Source of the DNA: Paractinoplanes pyxinae
GTDB taxonomy: Bacteria; Actinomycetota; Actinomycetes; Mycobacteriales; Micromonosporaceae
Direction: 5' to 3'
Length of the DNA stretch: 64,000 nt
Assembly: GCF_026626335.1 (NCBI RefSeq)
Contig: NZ_JAPNTZ010000008.1
Span: forward strand, 1-64,000
Shown here: positions 23,815 to 33,158 of the stretch, piece after piece
Position numbering within the stretch: position 1 is the first letter of the stretch
How the letters are laid out: each line of letters starts with the position of its first letter
Notes under the pieces: model-generated
Databases searched by the model: none
What the model saw: only the letters and a program-made list of their open reading frames with translations
Told to the model about the DNA's origin: nothing
Translations under genes and position numbers: made by a program

Positions 23815-23859
23815 GTCTCGACGATACCGAGCCCCGGCCTTCCCCGGTGCACCCAACTC

Positions 23860-23877
23860 TGATTGAGTACTCAATCA
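23860..23877. promoter_or_regulatory. 18-bp perfect palindrome, probable TetR operator
   Basis: TGATTGAGTACTCAATCA is a perfect palindrome 16 bp before the alcohol dehydrogenase start codon and upstream of the divergent DUF1996 gene. Its TTGAGTACTCAA core resembles TetR-family operators; the TetR gene at 24906-25487 is the obvious candidate ligand. Confidence 0.65.
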
Positions 23878-23893
23878 AAGACGAGGAGGCGCC

Positions 23894-24901
23894 ATGAAGG
23901 TGCGAGCATTCGCGGCCCACGAGGCCGGGGCCGTCCTGCAACCCTTCCAGTACGAGGCGGGGCCACTGGGCCGTCTCGAGGTCGACGTGCGCGTCACGCA
24001 CTGCGGGGTGTGCCACTCCGACCTCGGCCTGATCGACGACGAGTTCGGGCAGGCGAGATACCCCGTGGTGGCCGGGCACGAGGCGGTCGGCGTGGTCGAG
24101 GCCGTCGGCGCGGACGTCGACCCGGCCGATCTTCCGGTCGGCACGCGCGTGGGCGTCGGAGCGATCGCCGGCTCGTGCTTCCGGTGCGAGTGGTGCCTGC
24201 GCGGGCAGCACCAGTTCTGTCCGGAACGCGACGATACGGTGCTGCGTGGAAGCCGGGGCGGATTCGCCGAGTACGTACGCGCGAGCGACTGGCGGCACGT
24301 GTACCCCATCCCGGACGCGATCGGTTCGGCCGAGGCGGCGCCGATGCTGTGCGCCGGCACGACCGTGTTCGCTCAACTCGTACGCCATAAGCTCTCCCCC
24401 ACCGACCGGGTGGCCGTGGTCGGGGTGGGCGGCCTCGGGCACCTGGCCCTCCAGTTCGCCGCCGCCTGGGGCTGCCACGTCACCGCGATCTCGTCCTCAC
24501 GCGCAAAGGAGGACGACGCCAGCCGCTTCGGCGCCGCCGAGGTCATCGTGGGCGGCGCCTTCGACGGTCACGAGCAGGAGTTCGACTTCATTCTGTCCAC
24601 GGTGTCGGCCGACCTGCCCTGGGACGAGTACCTGGGTCTGCTGAAACCGGCCGGCGTCCTCTCGGTGGTCGGCGTGCCTCCCGGGAAGATCGAGGTCGGC
24701 GCGATGGCGTTGCTGCCGCAGGCCAAGACGCTGGTCGGGGGCGTTCCCGGCTCGGTCGACGACACTCGCATGATGCTGGCCTTCGCCGCCCGCCACGGCG
24801 TGCGTCCGGTGGTCGAGACGTTCGCCATGGCCGAGTCGGCGGCCGCGCTGGACCGCGTACGCAAGGGCAGCGCCCGCTACCGCGTCGTCCTCGGGATGTG
24901 A
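23894..24901 (+). CDS. Zinc-dependent alcohol dehydrogenase
   Basis: A 335-residue medium-chain dehydrogenase. Catalytic zinc ligands are Cys37 (THCGVCHSD), His62 (GHE) and a later Cys. The structural zinc site is C-F-R-C-E-W-C with a fourth Cys after HQF (about residues 96-110). The nucleotide-binding motif is VAVVGVGGLGHLAL. It probably oxidises or reduces alcohols/aldehydes with NAD(P); the group resembles uncharacterised AdhA/YahK-like enzymes. GAGGAGG lies upstream of the ATG. It is preceded by the palindrome and followed 4 nt later by the convergent TetR gene. Confidence 0.9.
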   Translation: MKVRAFAAHEAGAVLQPFQYEAGPLGRLEVDVRVTHCGVCHSDLGLIDDEFGQARYPVVAGHEAVGVVEAVGADVDPADLPVGTRVGVGAIAGSCFRCEWCLRGQHQFCPERDDTVLRGSRGGFAEYVRASDWRHVYPIPDAIGSAEAAPMLCAGTTVFAQLVRHKLSPTDRVAVVGVGGLGHLALQFAAAWGCHVTAISSSRAKEDDASRFGAAEVIVGGAFDGHEQEFDFILSTVSADLPWDEYLGLLKPAGVLSVVGVPPGKIEVGAMALLPQAKTLVGGVPGSVDDTRMMLAFAARHGVRPVVETFAMAESAAALDRVRKGSARYRVVLGM

Positions 24902-24905
24902 GGCG

Positions 24906-25487
24906 CTACCGCAGCATGTTCTTCAGGGCGTCGAAGCCCCGGTCGCGGTAGTCGGCCGCCGCTTCCGGGTCGCGCAGCATGGCGTCCATGGTCGCGCCGG
25001 CCACCGCCTCGACCAGCGCGCCGGTGAACTGGATGGGCAGCCCGGCCAGCGGCCCCTTCGCCGCCATCCGGGTGAACAGGTCGACCCCGGCCGCGATGTC
25101 GCGTTCGGCGGCGTCGCGGCTGGTCGAGGTGATTATTTCGGACGCGTTGAGGGCGTTCAGGGCTCGTCGGCGCTCAGCGTGCACCGTGCCCCAGGCGATC
25201 CAGCGCTCCCACACCGCCCGCAGCTGCTCATCGTCCGACGAAGAAGCGGCGGACGGTGGGGGAACCATCACAGCCGCCCGCAGCTCCTCCTTGAGCTGCC
25301 GGTAGACGGCGTTGAGCAGCCCCGCCTTGGTCTCGTAGTGGTGGAAGATCGACCCCTGGGCCAGCCCACCCAGCTTGGCCATCGCGGCCGTCGACGCGCC
25401 GACCCCCTCGGCGGCGATCGTCGCGATCGCGGCCTCGGTGATCTTCCGGCGCATGGCGGTGGCATCCACCCGTCCATCATCGCGCAC
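24906..25487 (-). CDS. TetR-family transcriptional regulator
   Basis: A 193-residue regulator with an N-terminal TetR helix-turn-helix (ITEAAIATIAAEGVG, then LGGLAQGSIFHHYETKAGLL, residues ~15-60) and a variable helical ligand-binding domain. It converges with the alcohol dehydrogenase gene and probably represses it through the 18-bp palindrome at 23860. The start is GTG at 25487; GTG 25469 or ATG 25454 are alternatives, as no clear ribosome site decides it. Confidence 0.88.
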   Translation of the reverse strand: MRDDGRVDATAMRRKITEAAIATIAAEGVGASTAAMAKLGGLAQGSIFHHYETKAGLLNAVYRQLKEELRAAVMVPPPSAASSSDDEQLRAVWERWIAWGTVHAERRRALNALNASEIITSTSRDAAERDIAAGVDLFTRMAAKGPLAGLPIQFTGALVEAVAGATMDAMLRDPEAAADYRDRGFDALKNMLR

Positions 25488-25500
25488 CGAAGATCTAGTG

Positions 25501-25530
25501 CCGCCGCGCCGCTGGTCCGCGGCGCGGCGG
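25501..25530 (-). terminator. Hairpin terminator after the metalloprotease
   Basis: A perfect 12-bp inverted repeat (CCGCCGCGCCGC and its complement) with a 6-nt loop lies 9 nt beyond the stop of the minus-strand metalloprotease gene. Confidence 0.75.
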
Positions 25531-25539
25531 CGAACTCAA

Positions 25540-27453
25540 CTACGGCTGGGACCGAGGCCCGTCGAGCGTGTCGATGAACTCGTGCGGGCTGTGCAGGTCG
25601 GACTTGGCACGTTCCGCGCTCGCCTCGGCCGCCATCGTCCTGGCCGCCGAGTTCGGGTCGACCCCGGCCTTCTTGGCCGCGGCGACAACCTTGCCGTACG
25701 CCGCATCGGCCAGCGCGTACGCCGCCCGGTACTCGTGCTTGGCGAAGGCCGCCTTGGCCAGACCCAGCAGCGCGTCGGCCTTGGCCAGGTCGCCCCGCAC
25801 CTTGCCCGCCTTGCCGCTGGGGATGGTCGCGGCGAGCCGGTTGGCCGCCTCCCAGTAAGCAGCGGTCAGGAAGCGGTCGCTGTTGTCCCGGTCGAACTGC
25901 GAGAAGTCCCAGTTGACGTCGATGTAGCTCATCATCGAGTTGCTCTCGTCGCCCGACCAGGCGAAGAACGTCGAGCCGGACGGGCCGTAGTCCACGCCGG
26001 TCTCGCTGTCGTAGCCGTCGTGCGGGTGCGACATGCCCAGGTGGTGGCCCACCTCGTGAATCGTCGTCGTGCTCAGGCCGTAGCCGCTCTCGACGATGCT
26101 CTGCGAGAGGAAGTTGAACACGTACGACTGGTCGCCGGTCGCCCAGTCGTCGTCGGCGAACCCGAGCAGCGACGGGTCGACGTCCGGCGGCAGCACGTAG
26201 TTGAACACCGGGAGCTCGTAATCGACCCGGTCGCCGTCATCCTTCGTACGGGCCAGGTTTTCGCGGTTGTAGAGGAAGAGGTTGGCGTCCGAGGGCAGGC
26301 CGCTCTCGGGGTAGCAGCTCTCGCCGCTCTCGAAGCCGTCGTAGCAGGCCCGGTTCTTGGCGTCGAGGGCGAAGTCCTGGTTGTCGAAGTCGAGCTTGTT
26401 GCTCCAGCGCAGCTCGGACAGCTCGTCGACGATCAGCCGCGGCTTCAGGTACTGCTTCGAGGCATCAACACCGGGCCAGCCCTCGTACGTGTTGCTGTCG
26501 ATGTTGATGGACCTCGGGGGCTCAGCCGTCGGCAGCTCGACCGGGTACAACGGCGACGTGGTCATCAACAGGTTCAGGGCCACGAAGCGCGTGATCTTGC
26601 CCAGGTCGCCGGCCAGCGCACTCGGCGCGCGGTAGCCACCGGCCCGGTACTCCCAGATCGGCGGCATGCGGTAGTCGGCCTCGCCGTCCCCGTCGACGTC
26701 GGCGTTCGTCACGTCGTAGTTCGCCGTGACCGACTCCGGGCCGGCCGACAGGTCGTGGAACCACACCCGGCGGGTGGCGCCCAGACCCGTCTCCTCGTCG
26801 TCGGCCGTGGTGCCGCCCCAGGCGATCATCTTGCGGCTGTCGCGGTTGGCGCCGAAGTCGTAACCCGTGTCCGGGTCGGGCTCGCCGGTTTTGGTGTAGA
26901 CGTGGAACTTGAAGTCGGACCGCCCGTACCAGTTGATGAAGAAGACAGTGTTGCGGCGGGTGTCTACGCCGGCCGGTGGGTGGAAGGCCAGCCACTTCTC
27001 GACGCTGGGGGCGTCGATGGTGTGGTTGGCGGTGATGTCGAGGACGCCGGCCTGGGTGTTGTACGCCGTCTGGTACTGCGTCAGCGGCGCCGGCTTGGCC
27101 AGCCTCGACAACTGGCTGAAGAACTTGTTCTCGTACGCGCGATCGGTGTATTTGACTTTGTAGTCGTATTTGTAGGTGATGCCGAGCTTCTCGACCACGT
27201 CGTAGGAGAGCCTGGAGCGGACCACCGGCTCGTACTTGCGGGCGAGCTCGCCCTTGAAGGCGGCCTGTCCGACCTGGGGCTGCTCGTAGCCGAGGAAGAC
27301 GACGTTGACCGGCACCGTCTCGGTCAGGCGGGGCTGACCGCCGGGGCTCAGGAAGTGATAACGGTGTGCGGGAGCCGCGGCGCCGGCGGGGGTGGCGGAC
27401 GCCCCGACGAGTGCTGCGACCATCAATGCGATGAAGGCGCCTCTCCGTCTCAT
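25540..27453 (-). CDS. Secreted metzincin-type metalloprotease
   Basis: A 637-residue protein with a signal peptide (MRRRGAFIALMVAALVGA, cleavage near AGA-AAPA). The zinc site HEVGHHLGMSH (His466, Glu467, His470, His476) is the metzincin consensus HExxHxxGxxH, and a Met-turn candidate follows (SNSMMSYIDVNW). Around 460 residues precede the active site and I do not recognise a named domain there. The C-terminal ~100 residues are Ala/Lys-rich helices. It is probably an extracellular endopeptidase of an uncharacterised family. The gene is monocistronic, with its own terminator. Confidence 0.82.
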   Translation of the reverse strand: MRRRGAFIALMVAALVGASATPAGAAAPAHRYHFLSPGGQPRLTETVPVNVVFLGYEQPQVGQAAFKGELARKYEPVVRSRLSYDVVEKLGITYKYDYKVKYTDRAYENKFFSQLSRLAKPAPLTQYQTAYNTQAGVLDITANHTIDAPSVEKWLAFHPPAGVDTRRNTVFFINWYGRSDFKFHVYTKTGEPDPDTGYDFGANRDSRKMIAWGGTTADDEETGLGATRRVWFHDLSAGPESVTANYDVTNADVDGDGEADYRMPPIWEYRAGGYRAPSALAGDLGKITRFVALNLLMTTSPLYPVELPTAEPPRSINIDSNTYEGWPGVDASKQYLKPRLIVDELSELRWSNKLDFDNQDFALDAKNRACYDGFESGESCYPESGLPSDANLFLYNRENLARTKDDGDRVDYELPVFNYVLPPDVDPSLLGFADDDWATGDQSYVFNFLSQSIVESGYGLSTTTIHEVGHHLGMSHPHDGYDSETGVDYGPSGSTFFAWSGDESNSMMSYIDVNWDFSQFDRDNSDRFLTAAYWEAANRLAATIPSGKAGKVRGDLAKADALLGLAKAAFAKHEYRAAYALADAAYGKVVAAAKKAGVDPNSAARTMAAEASAERAKSDLHSPHEFIDTLDGPRSQP

Positions 27454-27664
27454 GCGGACACGTAACCATCAGCGACGGCCGATGGGAAGGCCCGGTGGAC
27501 AGACGCCATCGAGCCCGGCCAATGGTGGAGAAACCGCGGCCAATCGGTCCCACGAACAGGGCATATCTGTCCCTCGATCGGTGGACGGCGGCGTTCCCGT
27601 GTGCAGCAGCCGCTATAAACCCATGACGTACGTGCATCCGGCCCCGCCCGAGGAGGCTGCCGCC

Positions 27665-28942
27665 ATGGGGGCGCCCGACTCCGTTCCGTCCACCGCCGTC
27701 ACTCCAACCGCCGTCCCGTCGCCACGCACCGGTGAGTCGCCGCACAGCGGAGAGTCGCCGCGCGAACCGGACTCGCCGCGCGCCGGGGAGTCGCCGCGTG
27801 CCGGGGACGGGGTCAAGTCGCTGGGGGCCCGGTTGCGCAGCCGGCTGGCCGCACGCAGGGAGCCCGACCCGGGCCCGGCTGAGCCGCCGGCCCCAGGCGT
27901 CGATCCGGCGGTGGGCCCAGGCATTGACCCGGAAGCGGGCCCAGGCGTCGACCCAGAAGCGGGCCAAGGCGTCGATCGAGCGGCGGCCCCGGACCGCGAT
28001 CCGGCGGCAGAGCCGGACCGCGATACAGCTTCCGGGCCGGGCCGCGATCCAGCTTCCGGGCCGGGGCGCGATCCAGCTTCCGGGCCGGGCCGCGATACAG
28101 CTTCCGGGCCGGGCCGTGATCCGGCGGTGGCCGACGTGCCGAAGCAGCGGCGGTCGACGGCCGGGCGGCCGGACATCGCCGGGACGATCGAGGCGCTGGG
28201 CGACAGCAATCCGGCCGCGGCGCAGTTGCTCTGCCTGTGCTCGGTGCTGCACGTGGCGCCGGTGCCGGTCGACGTGTTCACCCGGTCGCTGGGCCGGCTG
28301 CCGCGGCCGCTCGGGGGTGTGGCTCCCCTGCAATTCAACGGCCTGGTGGCGGCGCTGGCCGGGCTCGGCCTGACGGTCCGCGGGACGGAAGGGTTGCGGG
28401 TTCCGGACGCGGTGCGCGAGGCGGTCCGCGACGATCTGGGCGACGAGGCCTCGGGAGTCTGCCGGGCCTACGCGGGTGAGCTGGTCGCCGCGGCCGCCCC
28501 CGAGGAGGTCTCGGATGCGGCGACCTGGCCGCGCTGGGCGGTGCTGGCCCCGCACCTGATCGCGGCCGGCGCCGCCCACAGTTCCGACCCGGCGCTGCGG
28601 ACCGCTGCCTGCCGCCTGGTGGAAAGCCTGCTCTGGCGCGGTAAGGCCCGGCCGGCCCGCACGATCGCCGCCGAGCTGCACAGCGGCTGGCGCGAACTCC
28701 TCGGCTCCGACCACCCGGACACGCTGCGGTGCGCGCACGAACTCTCCCGCGCCCTGATCGCGGCGGGCGCCCTGTTGCCGGCCCGCAGACTGCTCGACGA
28801 CACCATCGGCCGGCTGACGAGCTCGCTCGGCCCCGCCCACCCCCAGACCCGGGTGGCGACCGAGACCCGCCGCGGCGTCCTCATCCGCATGGGTGGCATG
28901 CCCCGCGGCAAGGCGGCCCATCGCCGCCGCCGGCAGCCCTGA
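27665..28942 (+). CDS. Repeat-rich protein with winged-helix/TPR-like C-terminus
   Basis: 425 residues. Residues ~1-165 are low complexity: repeats of SPRxGES, GVDPEAGP and GRDPASGP (24-bp DNA periods). From about 175 on, the sequence (AAAQLLCLCSVLHVAPVPVDVF, split here: AAAQLLCLCSV then LHVAPVPVDVF; later LLGSDHPDTLRCAHELSRAL, LGPAHPQTRVA) resembles the winged-helix plus tetratricopeptide half of STAND/NB-ARC regulators, but no P-loop or NB-ARC motif is present. Start 27665 follows GAGGAGG with 8 nt spacing; an in-frame ATG at 27623 lacks one. The function is unknown. Confidence 0.72.
   Translation: MGAPDSVPSTAVTPTAVPSPRTGESPHSGESPREPDSPRAGESPRAGDGVKSLGARLRSRLAARREPDPGPAEPPAPGVDPAVGPGIDPEAGPGVDPEAGQGVDRAAAPDRDPAAEPDRDTASGPGRDPASGPGRDPASGPGRDTASGPGRDPAVADVPKQRRSTAGRPDIAGTIEALGDSNPAAAQLLCLCSVLHVAPVPVDVFTRSLGRLPRPLGGVAPLQFNGLVAALAGLGLTVRGTEGLRVPDAVREAVRDDLGDEASGVCRAYAGELVAAAAPEEVSDAATWPRWAVLAPHLIAAGAAHSSDPALRTAACRLVESLLWRGKARPARTIAAELHSGWRELLGSDHPDTLRCAHELSRALIAAGALLPARRLLDDTIGRLTSSLGPAHPQTRVATETRRGVLIRMGGMPRGKAAHRRRRQP
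27720..28135 (+). repeat. 24-bp coding repeats in the winged-helix/TPR protein
   Basis: Imperfect in-frame repeats encode SPRxGE(S/P) near 27720-27800, GVDPEAGP near 27895-27970 and GRDPASGP (five copies, including CGGGCCGCGATCCAGCTTC) near 28030-28130. Confidence 0.8.
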
Positions 28943-28971
28943 CGCGCCTTGGCGATGCTCACCGAGGCGGC

Positions 28972-29135
28972 GCGAGCAGAGCCGGCGGCCCACCCCAAGC
29001 GGCAGGAACAGGCCGCGGCGCGAGCAGCGCCGGCGGCCCGCCCCAACGGCACGAAAGGGCCGCGGCGCGAGCAAGGCAGGCGGCCCACCCCCAGCGGCAC
29101 GAAAAGGCCGCGGCGGAAGCGAGGCGGGCGGCTCA
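28972..29135. repeat. 47-48 bp tandem repeats
   Basis: Units starting near 28972, 29020, 29067 and 29113 contain GCGAGCA, CGGCGGCCC, AACGGCACGAAA-like and GGCCGCGGC elements. They lie between the convergent ends of the winged-helix/TPR gene and the membrane protein gene and do not encode a supported protein. Confidence 0.75.
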
Positions 29136-30152
29136 GCTGATCGGGGCCGTGCGGGCCGGCGGGGCGGTGATCTCGCGGCGGAGGAACAGCGCGGCGACGC
29201 CCCCGGCCGGGAGCAGCAGCCAGCATGAGATAAGGCGGTAGATGACCACCGCGGCGGCCGCCGTCGCGGCGGTGGCCCCGGCTGCGGTCAGGCCGGCCAC
29301 CAGGGCGGTGTCGATGACGCCGACGCCGCCCGGGGTCAGCGGCACCTGCCGGACGATCTGCACGCCCAGATAGATGCCGGCCAGGGTGGTGATGCCGACC
29401 GGCAGCCCGACGGCGTGACAGGTGGCGACCAGGCAGAGCAGGTCGGTGAGCCAGTTGACGGCGTAGTACAGGACACTGACGACCCACTCGCGGGCGCGCA
29501 GGGCGGCGCCCGCCTGCCAGGCTTCCCGGGCCGAGGCGAGCACCCGGCGCAGGAAGGCTTGCGGGCGTTCGGCGCCCGATTCGGCCGGCCGTCGCATCAG
29601 CAGCCGCCCGCCGACGACCGCGCCCGCCGTCAGGAGCACCAGGCCGCCGATGACGATGAGCGGCTGCGGCCCGGCCAGCAGATGCGGGTCGCGGCTCAGC
29701 ACGGCCGCGCCCACGCCCACGTAGAGCAGCGCGAGTCCGCCGATCGAGGCCAGCCCGGAGACGATCATCGAGGCGGCCGCGATCTCTTTCGAGGCGCCCG
29801 CCCGCACGTACTGGCGGGCGGCGTACCCGGCCGAGACGGCGGAGCCCACCGGCATCGAGATCGAGACCGCCGTACGAGCCAGGGTCACCGACATCGTGAA
29901 GCGCGCCCCCACGCGTACGCCGAAAGCCCGGAAAATCTGCCGCTGCTGCCAGGCGAACGCACCCAGCGAGACCACCTGCAGCACCACGGCGAGCGCGACC
30001 CACCAGTAGTTGGCCCCGGTGAACGCCCGCAGGAAGTCGCGCGGATCGGGGAACCGCCCGTGCAGCCCGAACGCCGCCAGCGCCAGCGCGGCCAGCACGA
30101 TCAGAGGCACCCGCAGCCGCGCCCACCACTTCGCAGACCCGGTACTCGGCAC
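29133..30152 (-). CDS. Lysylphosphatidylglycerol synthase-like (UPF0104) membrane protein
   Basis: A 339-residue polytopic membrane protein with about eight helices, resembling the flippase-like half of MprF/AglD proteins (UPF0104). Typical segments are LARTAVSISMPVGSAVSAGYA, then GIYLGVQIVRQVPLTPGGVGVID and AAVVIYRLISCWLLL. No lysyl-transferase domain is present, so it probably moves a lipid or serves an unknown envelope role. Start GTG 30152 has AGGA 8 nt upstream; a GTG at 30188 would add 12 residues without a good ribosome site. Confidence 0.83.
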   Translation of the reverse strand: MPSTGSAKWWARLRVPLIVLAALALAAFGLHGRFPDPRDFLRAFTGANYWWVALAVVLQVVSLGAFAWQQRQIFRAFGVRVGARFTMSVTLARTAVSISMPVGSAVSAGYAARQYVRAGASKEIAAASMIVSGLASIGGLALLYVGVGAAVLSRDPHLLAGPQPLIVIGGLVLLTAGAVVGGRLLMRRPAESGAERPQAFLRRVLASAREAWQAGAALRAREWVVSVLYYAVNWLTDLLCLVATCHAVGLPVGITTLAGIYLGVQIVRQVPLTPGGVGVIDTALVAGLTAAGATAATAAAAVVIYRLISCWLLLPAGGVAALFLRREITAPPARTAPIS

Positions 30153-30231
30153 GCGGTGATCCTGACAAACGCGATCGACCCGAGCCACCTACTGTGATGT
30201 TGCTGTCACTAACTCTGGCCGAACAAGCGCC

Positions 30232-31560
<1,329 letters not shown>

Positions 31561-31582
31561 GCGGAAGCTCCTTCGAGAGGTG

Positions 31583-31798
31583 GCTCCCTCGCTCTGTCAT
31601 GGGGCCTGAGAGCTTCATCGGCACGCGCGGCGCCGATTTGCACCTTGGGCGCGGGCTTCCCTTCTGAGAGAGAACCCGGCTTTCCAGAGTTGCCTGACCA
31701 GCGCGGTACGGGTGCCTGAGAGATTCTGAGGGAGAAGTTGCTCCTTCGGCGCCCCGCGGCCGAACGCGTCAGCGTTCGTAACGGGAACTCTCCCGCGA
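31583..31798 (-). promoter_or_regulatory. Tandem glycine riboswitch
   Basis: On the minus strand the leader shows the gcvT-type elements twice. Aptamer 1 (about 31798-31678) runs GCGGGAGAG, GCGCCGAAGGAGCAA, TCTCAGGCACC and CAACTCTGGAAAG. Aptamer 2 (about 31674-31583) has CGCCCAAGGTGCAAAT, GCTCTCAGGCCCC, then ATGACAGAGCGAGGGA. The second ends about 23 nt before the sdaA start, so control of translation or early termination is likely. Confidence 0.88.
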
Positions 31799-31866
31799 CG
31801 GTCAAGTGGCTGTTCAGTTGTCGGACGAAAGCTATCGACGCCCGCGTGAACGGGTCAAGATCCTGC

Positions 31867-31898
31867 GGGGAAGCGGGACACGACGGTCCCGCCTCCCC
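31867..31898 (-). terminator. Hairpin terminator after the GH16 gene
   Basis: GGGGAAGCGGGAC and GTCCCGCCTCCCC pair over 13 bp with one mismatch and a 6-nt loop, 12 nt beyond the stop of the minus-strand GH16 gene. Confidence 0.72.
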
Positions 31899-31910
31899 CA
31901 GGTTAACCGC

Positions 31911-33116
31911 TCAGCAGCGGCCCAGGTCCTGCCACTGCTCGGTCCAGCCCGGTTCCGAGCCCTGAGTCCAATAGCGGGCGCGCCACAGGTGCACACCCTC
32001 ACCCGACTTGGGCCCGTTCGGGTCGCCGAACTTGCTCTTCTCGTGCTTGACCAGGTTGCCGCCCGTGTAAACCGACGAGAACGCCCAGTTCGGCGCGTCG
32101 CTGCAGCCGGTGCCCGGCGGCGGCGTGGTCGGGGGCGTGGTGGGCGGGGTGGTCGGCGGCGTCGTGGGCGGGGTGGTCGGCGGCGTCGTGGGCGGGTTGT
32201 TCGTACAGCCGCCGGTCGAGGCCACCGTGTCGACGAAGGTGCTGCCGGCCGACCGGTAGCCGCCGGTCTGCGACGTCACCTGGGCCGGCGACAGCACCTG
32301 GTTCTTCGCGAACAGCACCCAGTCGACCTGCTGGATGTACGTGCTGAGCCCGCCCGAGTGGGTGGCCGTGTCGATGAACCACAGGTTCCAGTTGATCGTC
32401 ATCGTCTGGCGCGGGAAGAACTTGCCGCCGTGGTCGCCGACCTGCACCCCGTCGATGTAGTAGACGACGTGCCCGTTGGCCACCTGGGCCACCAGGTCGT
32501 GCCAGCCGTCCAGCGAGCTCCGCTGTTCGGAGTGCACGTTGTCGGCGTACCAGGGCTCGTTCCGGTACGTGTACCAGGTCGTCTGGTAGTTGATCGGACC
32601 CTGCTCGCCCCACCCGCCGTTGGGCAGGTACTCGCTGATGTCGAGCTCGCTGTAGGTCGGGTCGAGGTCGCCGTTGAGCGGGCTGATCGTGAAGAACGTC
32701 TGGTTGATGTGGTCGCCGTCGTTGCCGCTGACCGGCGTGTCGGTGAAGCGCACCCGGCTGGCGTAGGTGCCCTCGAGGTAGCGCTTCTGGGTCGAGTACA
32801 GCTCGGCGTGCTTGGTGCCGGCCGCGGTGCCGTCGGTCGAGGCGGTCAGCTGCATGACCTTCTGACCGTTGTTGGTGGGGAACGAGATGCTGGACGGCGA
32901 CCAGTTGGCACCGGGCACGCCCGGGCCGCCCTGGTAGCTGCGGGGTGTCCAGCCGTTGGCGGTCAGCGCGGGGTCGGCCGACGAGCTGTAGCTGAAGTCG
33001 TCGAACAGGTAGCCGCAGTCGGCGGCCGAGGCGGGCGTCGCCGAGACGGCGACCGCGAACGAGGCCGCCAGAACCGGCACCGCGAGCAATGAGTATCGAC
33101 GTTTGTCGATCTTCAT
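31911..33116 (-). CDS. Secreted GH16 glycoside hydrolase with CBM5/12
   Basis: A 401-residue secreted enzyme. The signal peptide spans ~1-31 (cleavage near ASA-AD). The GH16 jelly-roll domain (about 33-285) carries the catalytic ExDxxE motif as ELDISE. A PPTT repeat linker (about 305-330) leads to a C-terminal CBM5/12-type chitin-binding module (VYTGGNLV, WRARYWTQGSEPG). GH16 enzymes cut beta-1,3/1,4 glucans or related polymers; the chitin-binding module and neighbouring transporter point to fungal-wall polysaccharide. AGGAGG precedes the ATG, 42 nt after the permease gene, so it is the last gene of that operon. Confidence 0.9.
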   Translation of the reverse strand: MKIDKRRYSLLAVPVLAASFAVAVSATPASAADCGYLFDDFSYSSSADPALTANGWTPRSYQGGPGVPGANWSPSSISFPTNNGQKVMQLTASTDGTAAGTKHAELYSTQKRYLEGTYASRVRFTDTPVSGNDGDHINQTFFTISPLNGDLDPTYSELDISEYLPNGGWGEQGPINYQTTWYTYRNEPWYADNVHSEQRSSLDGWHDLVAQVANGHVVYYIDGVQVGDHGGKFFPRQTMTINWNLWFIDTATHSGGLSTYIQQVDWVLFAKNQVLSPAQVTSQTGGYRSAGSTFVDTVASTGGCTNNPPTTPPTTPPTTPPTTPPTTPPTTPPPGTGCSDAPNWAFSSVYTGGNLVKHEKSKFGDPNGPKSGEGVHLWRARYWTQGSEPGWTEQWQDLGRC

Positions 33117-33158
33117 GGGCAGACTCCTCCTACTGAGAAGTGCAATGGGGATGGGGAG

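Noticed and set aside
26522..29074. An 850-codon minus-strand frame over the metzincin and the winged-helix/TPR gene
   Set aside because: It crosses two well-supported genes in a wrong frame and repeats low-complexity text.
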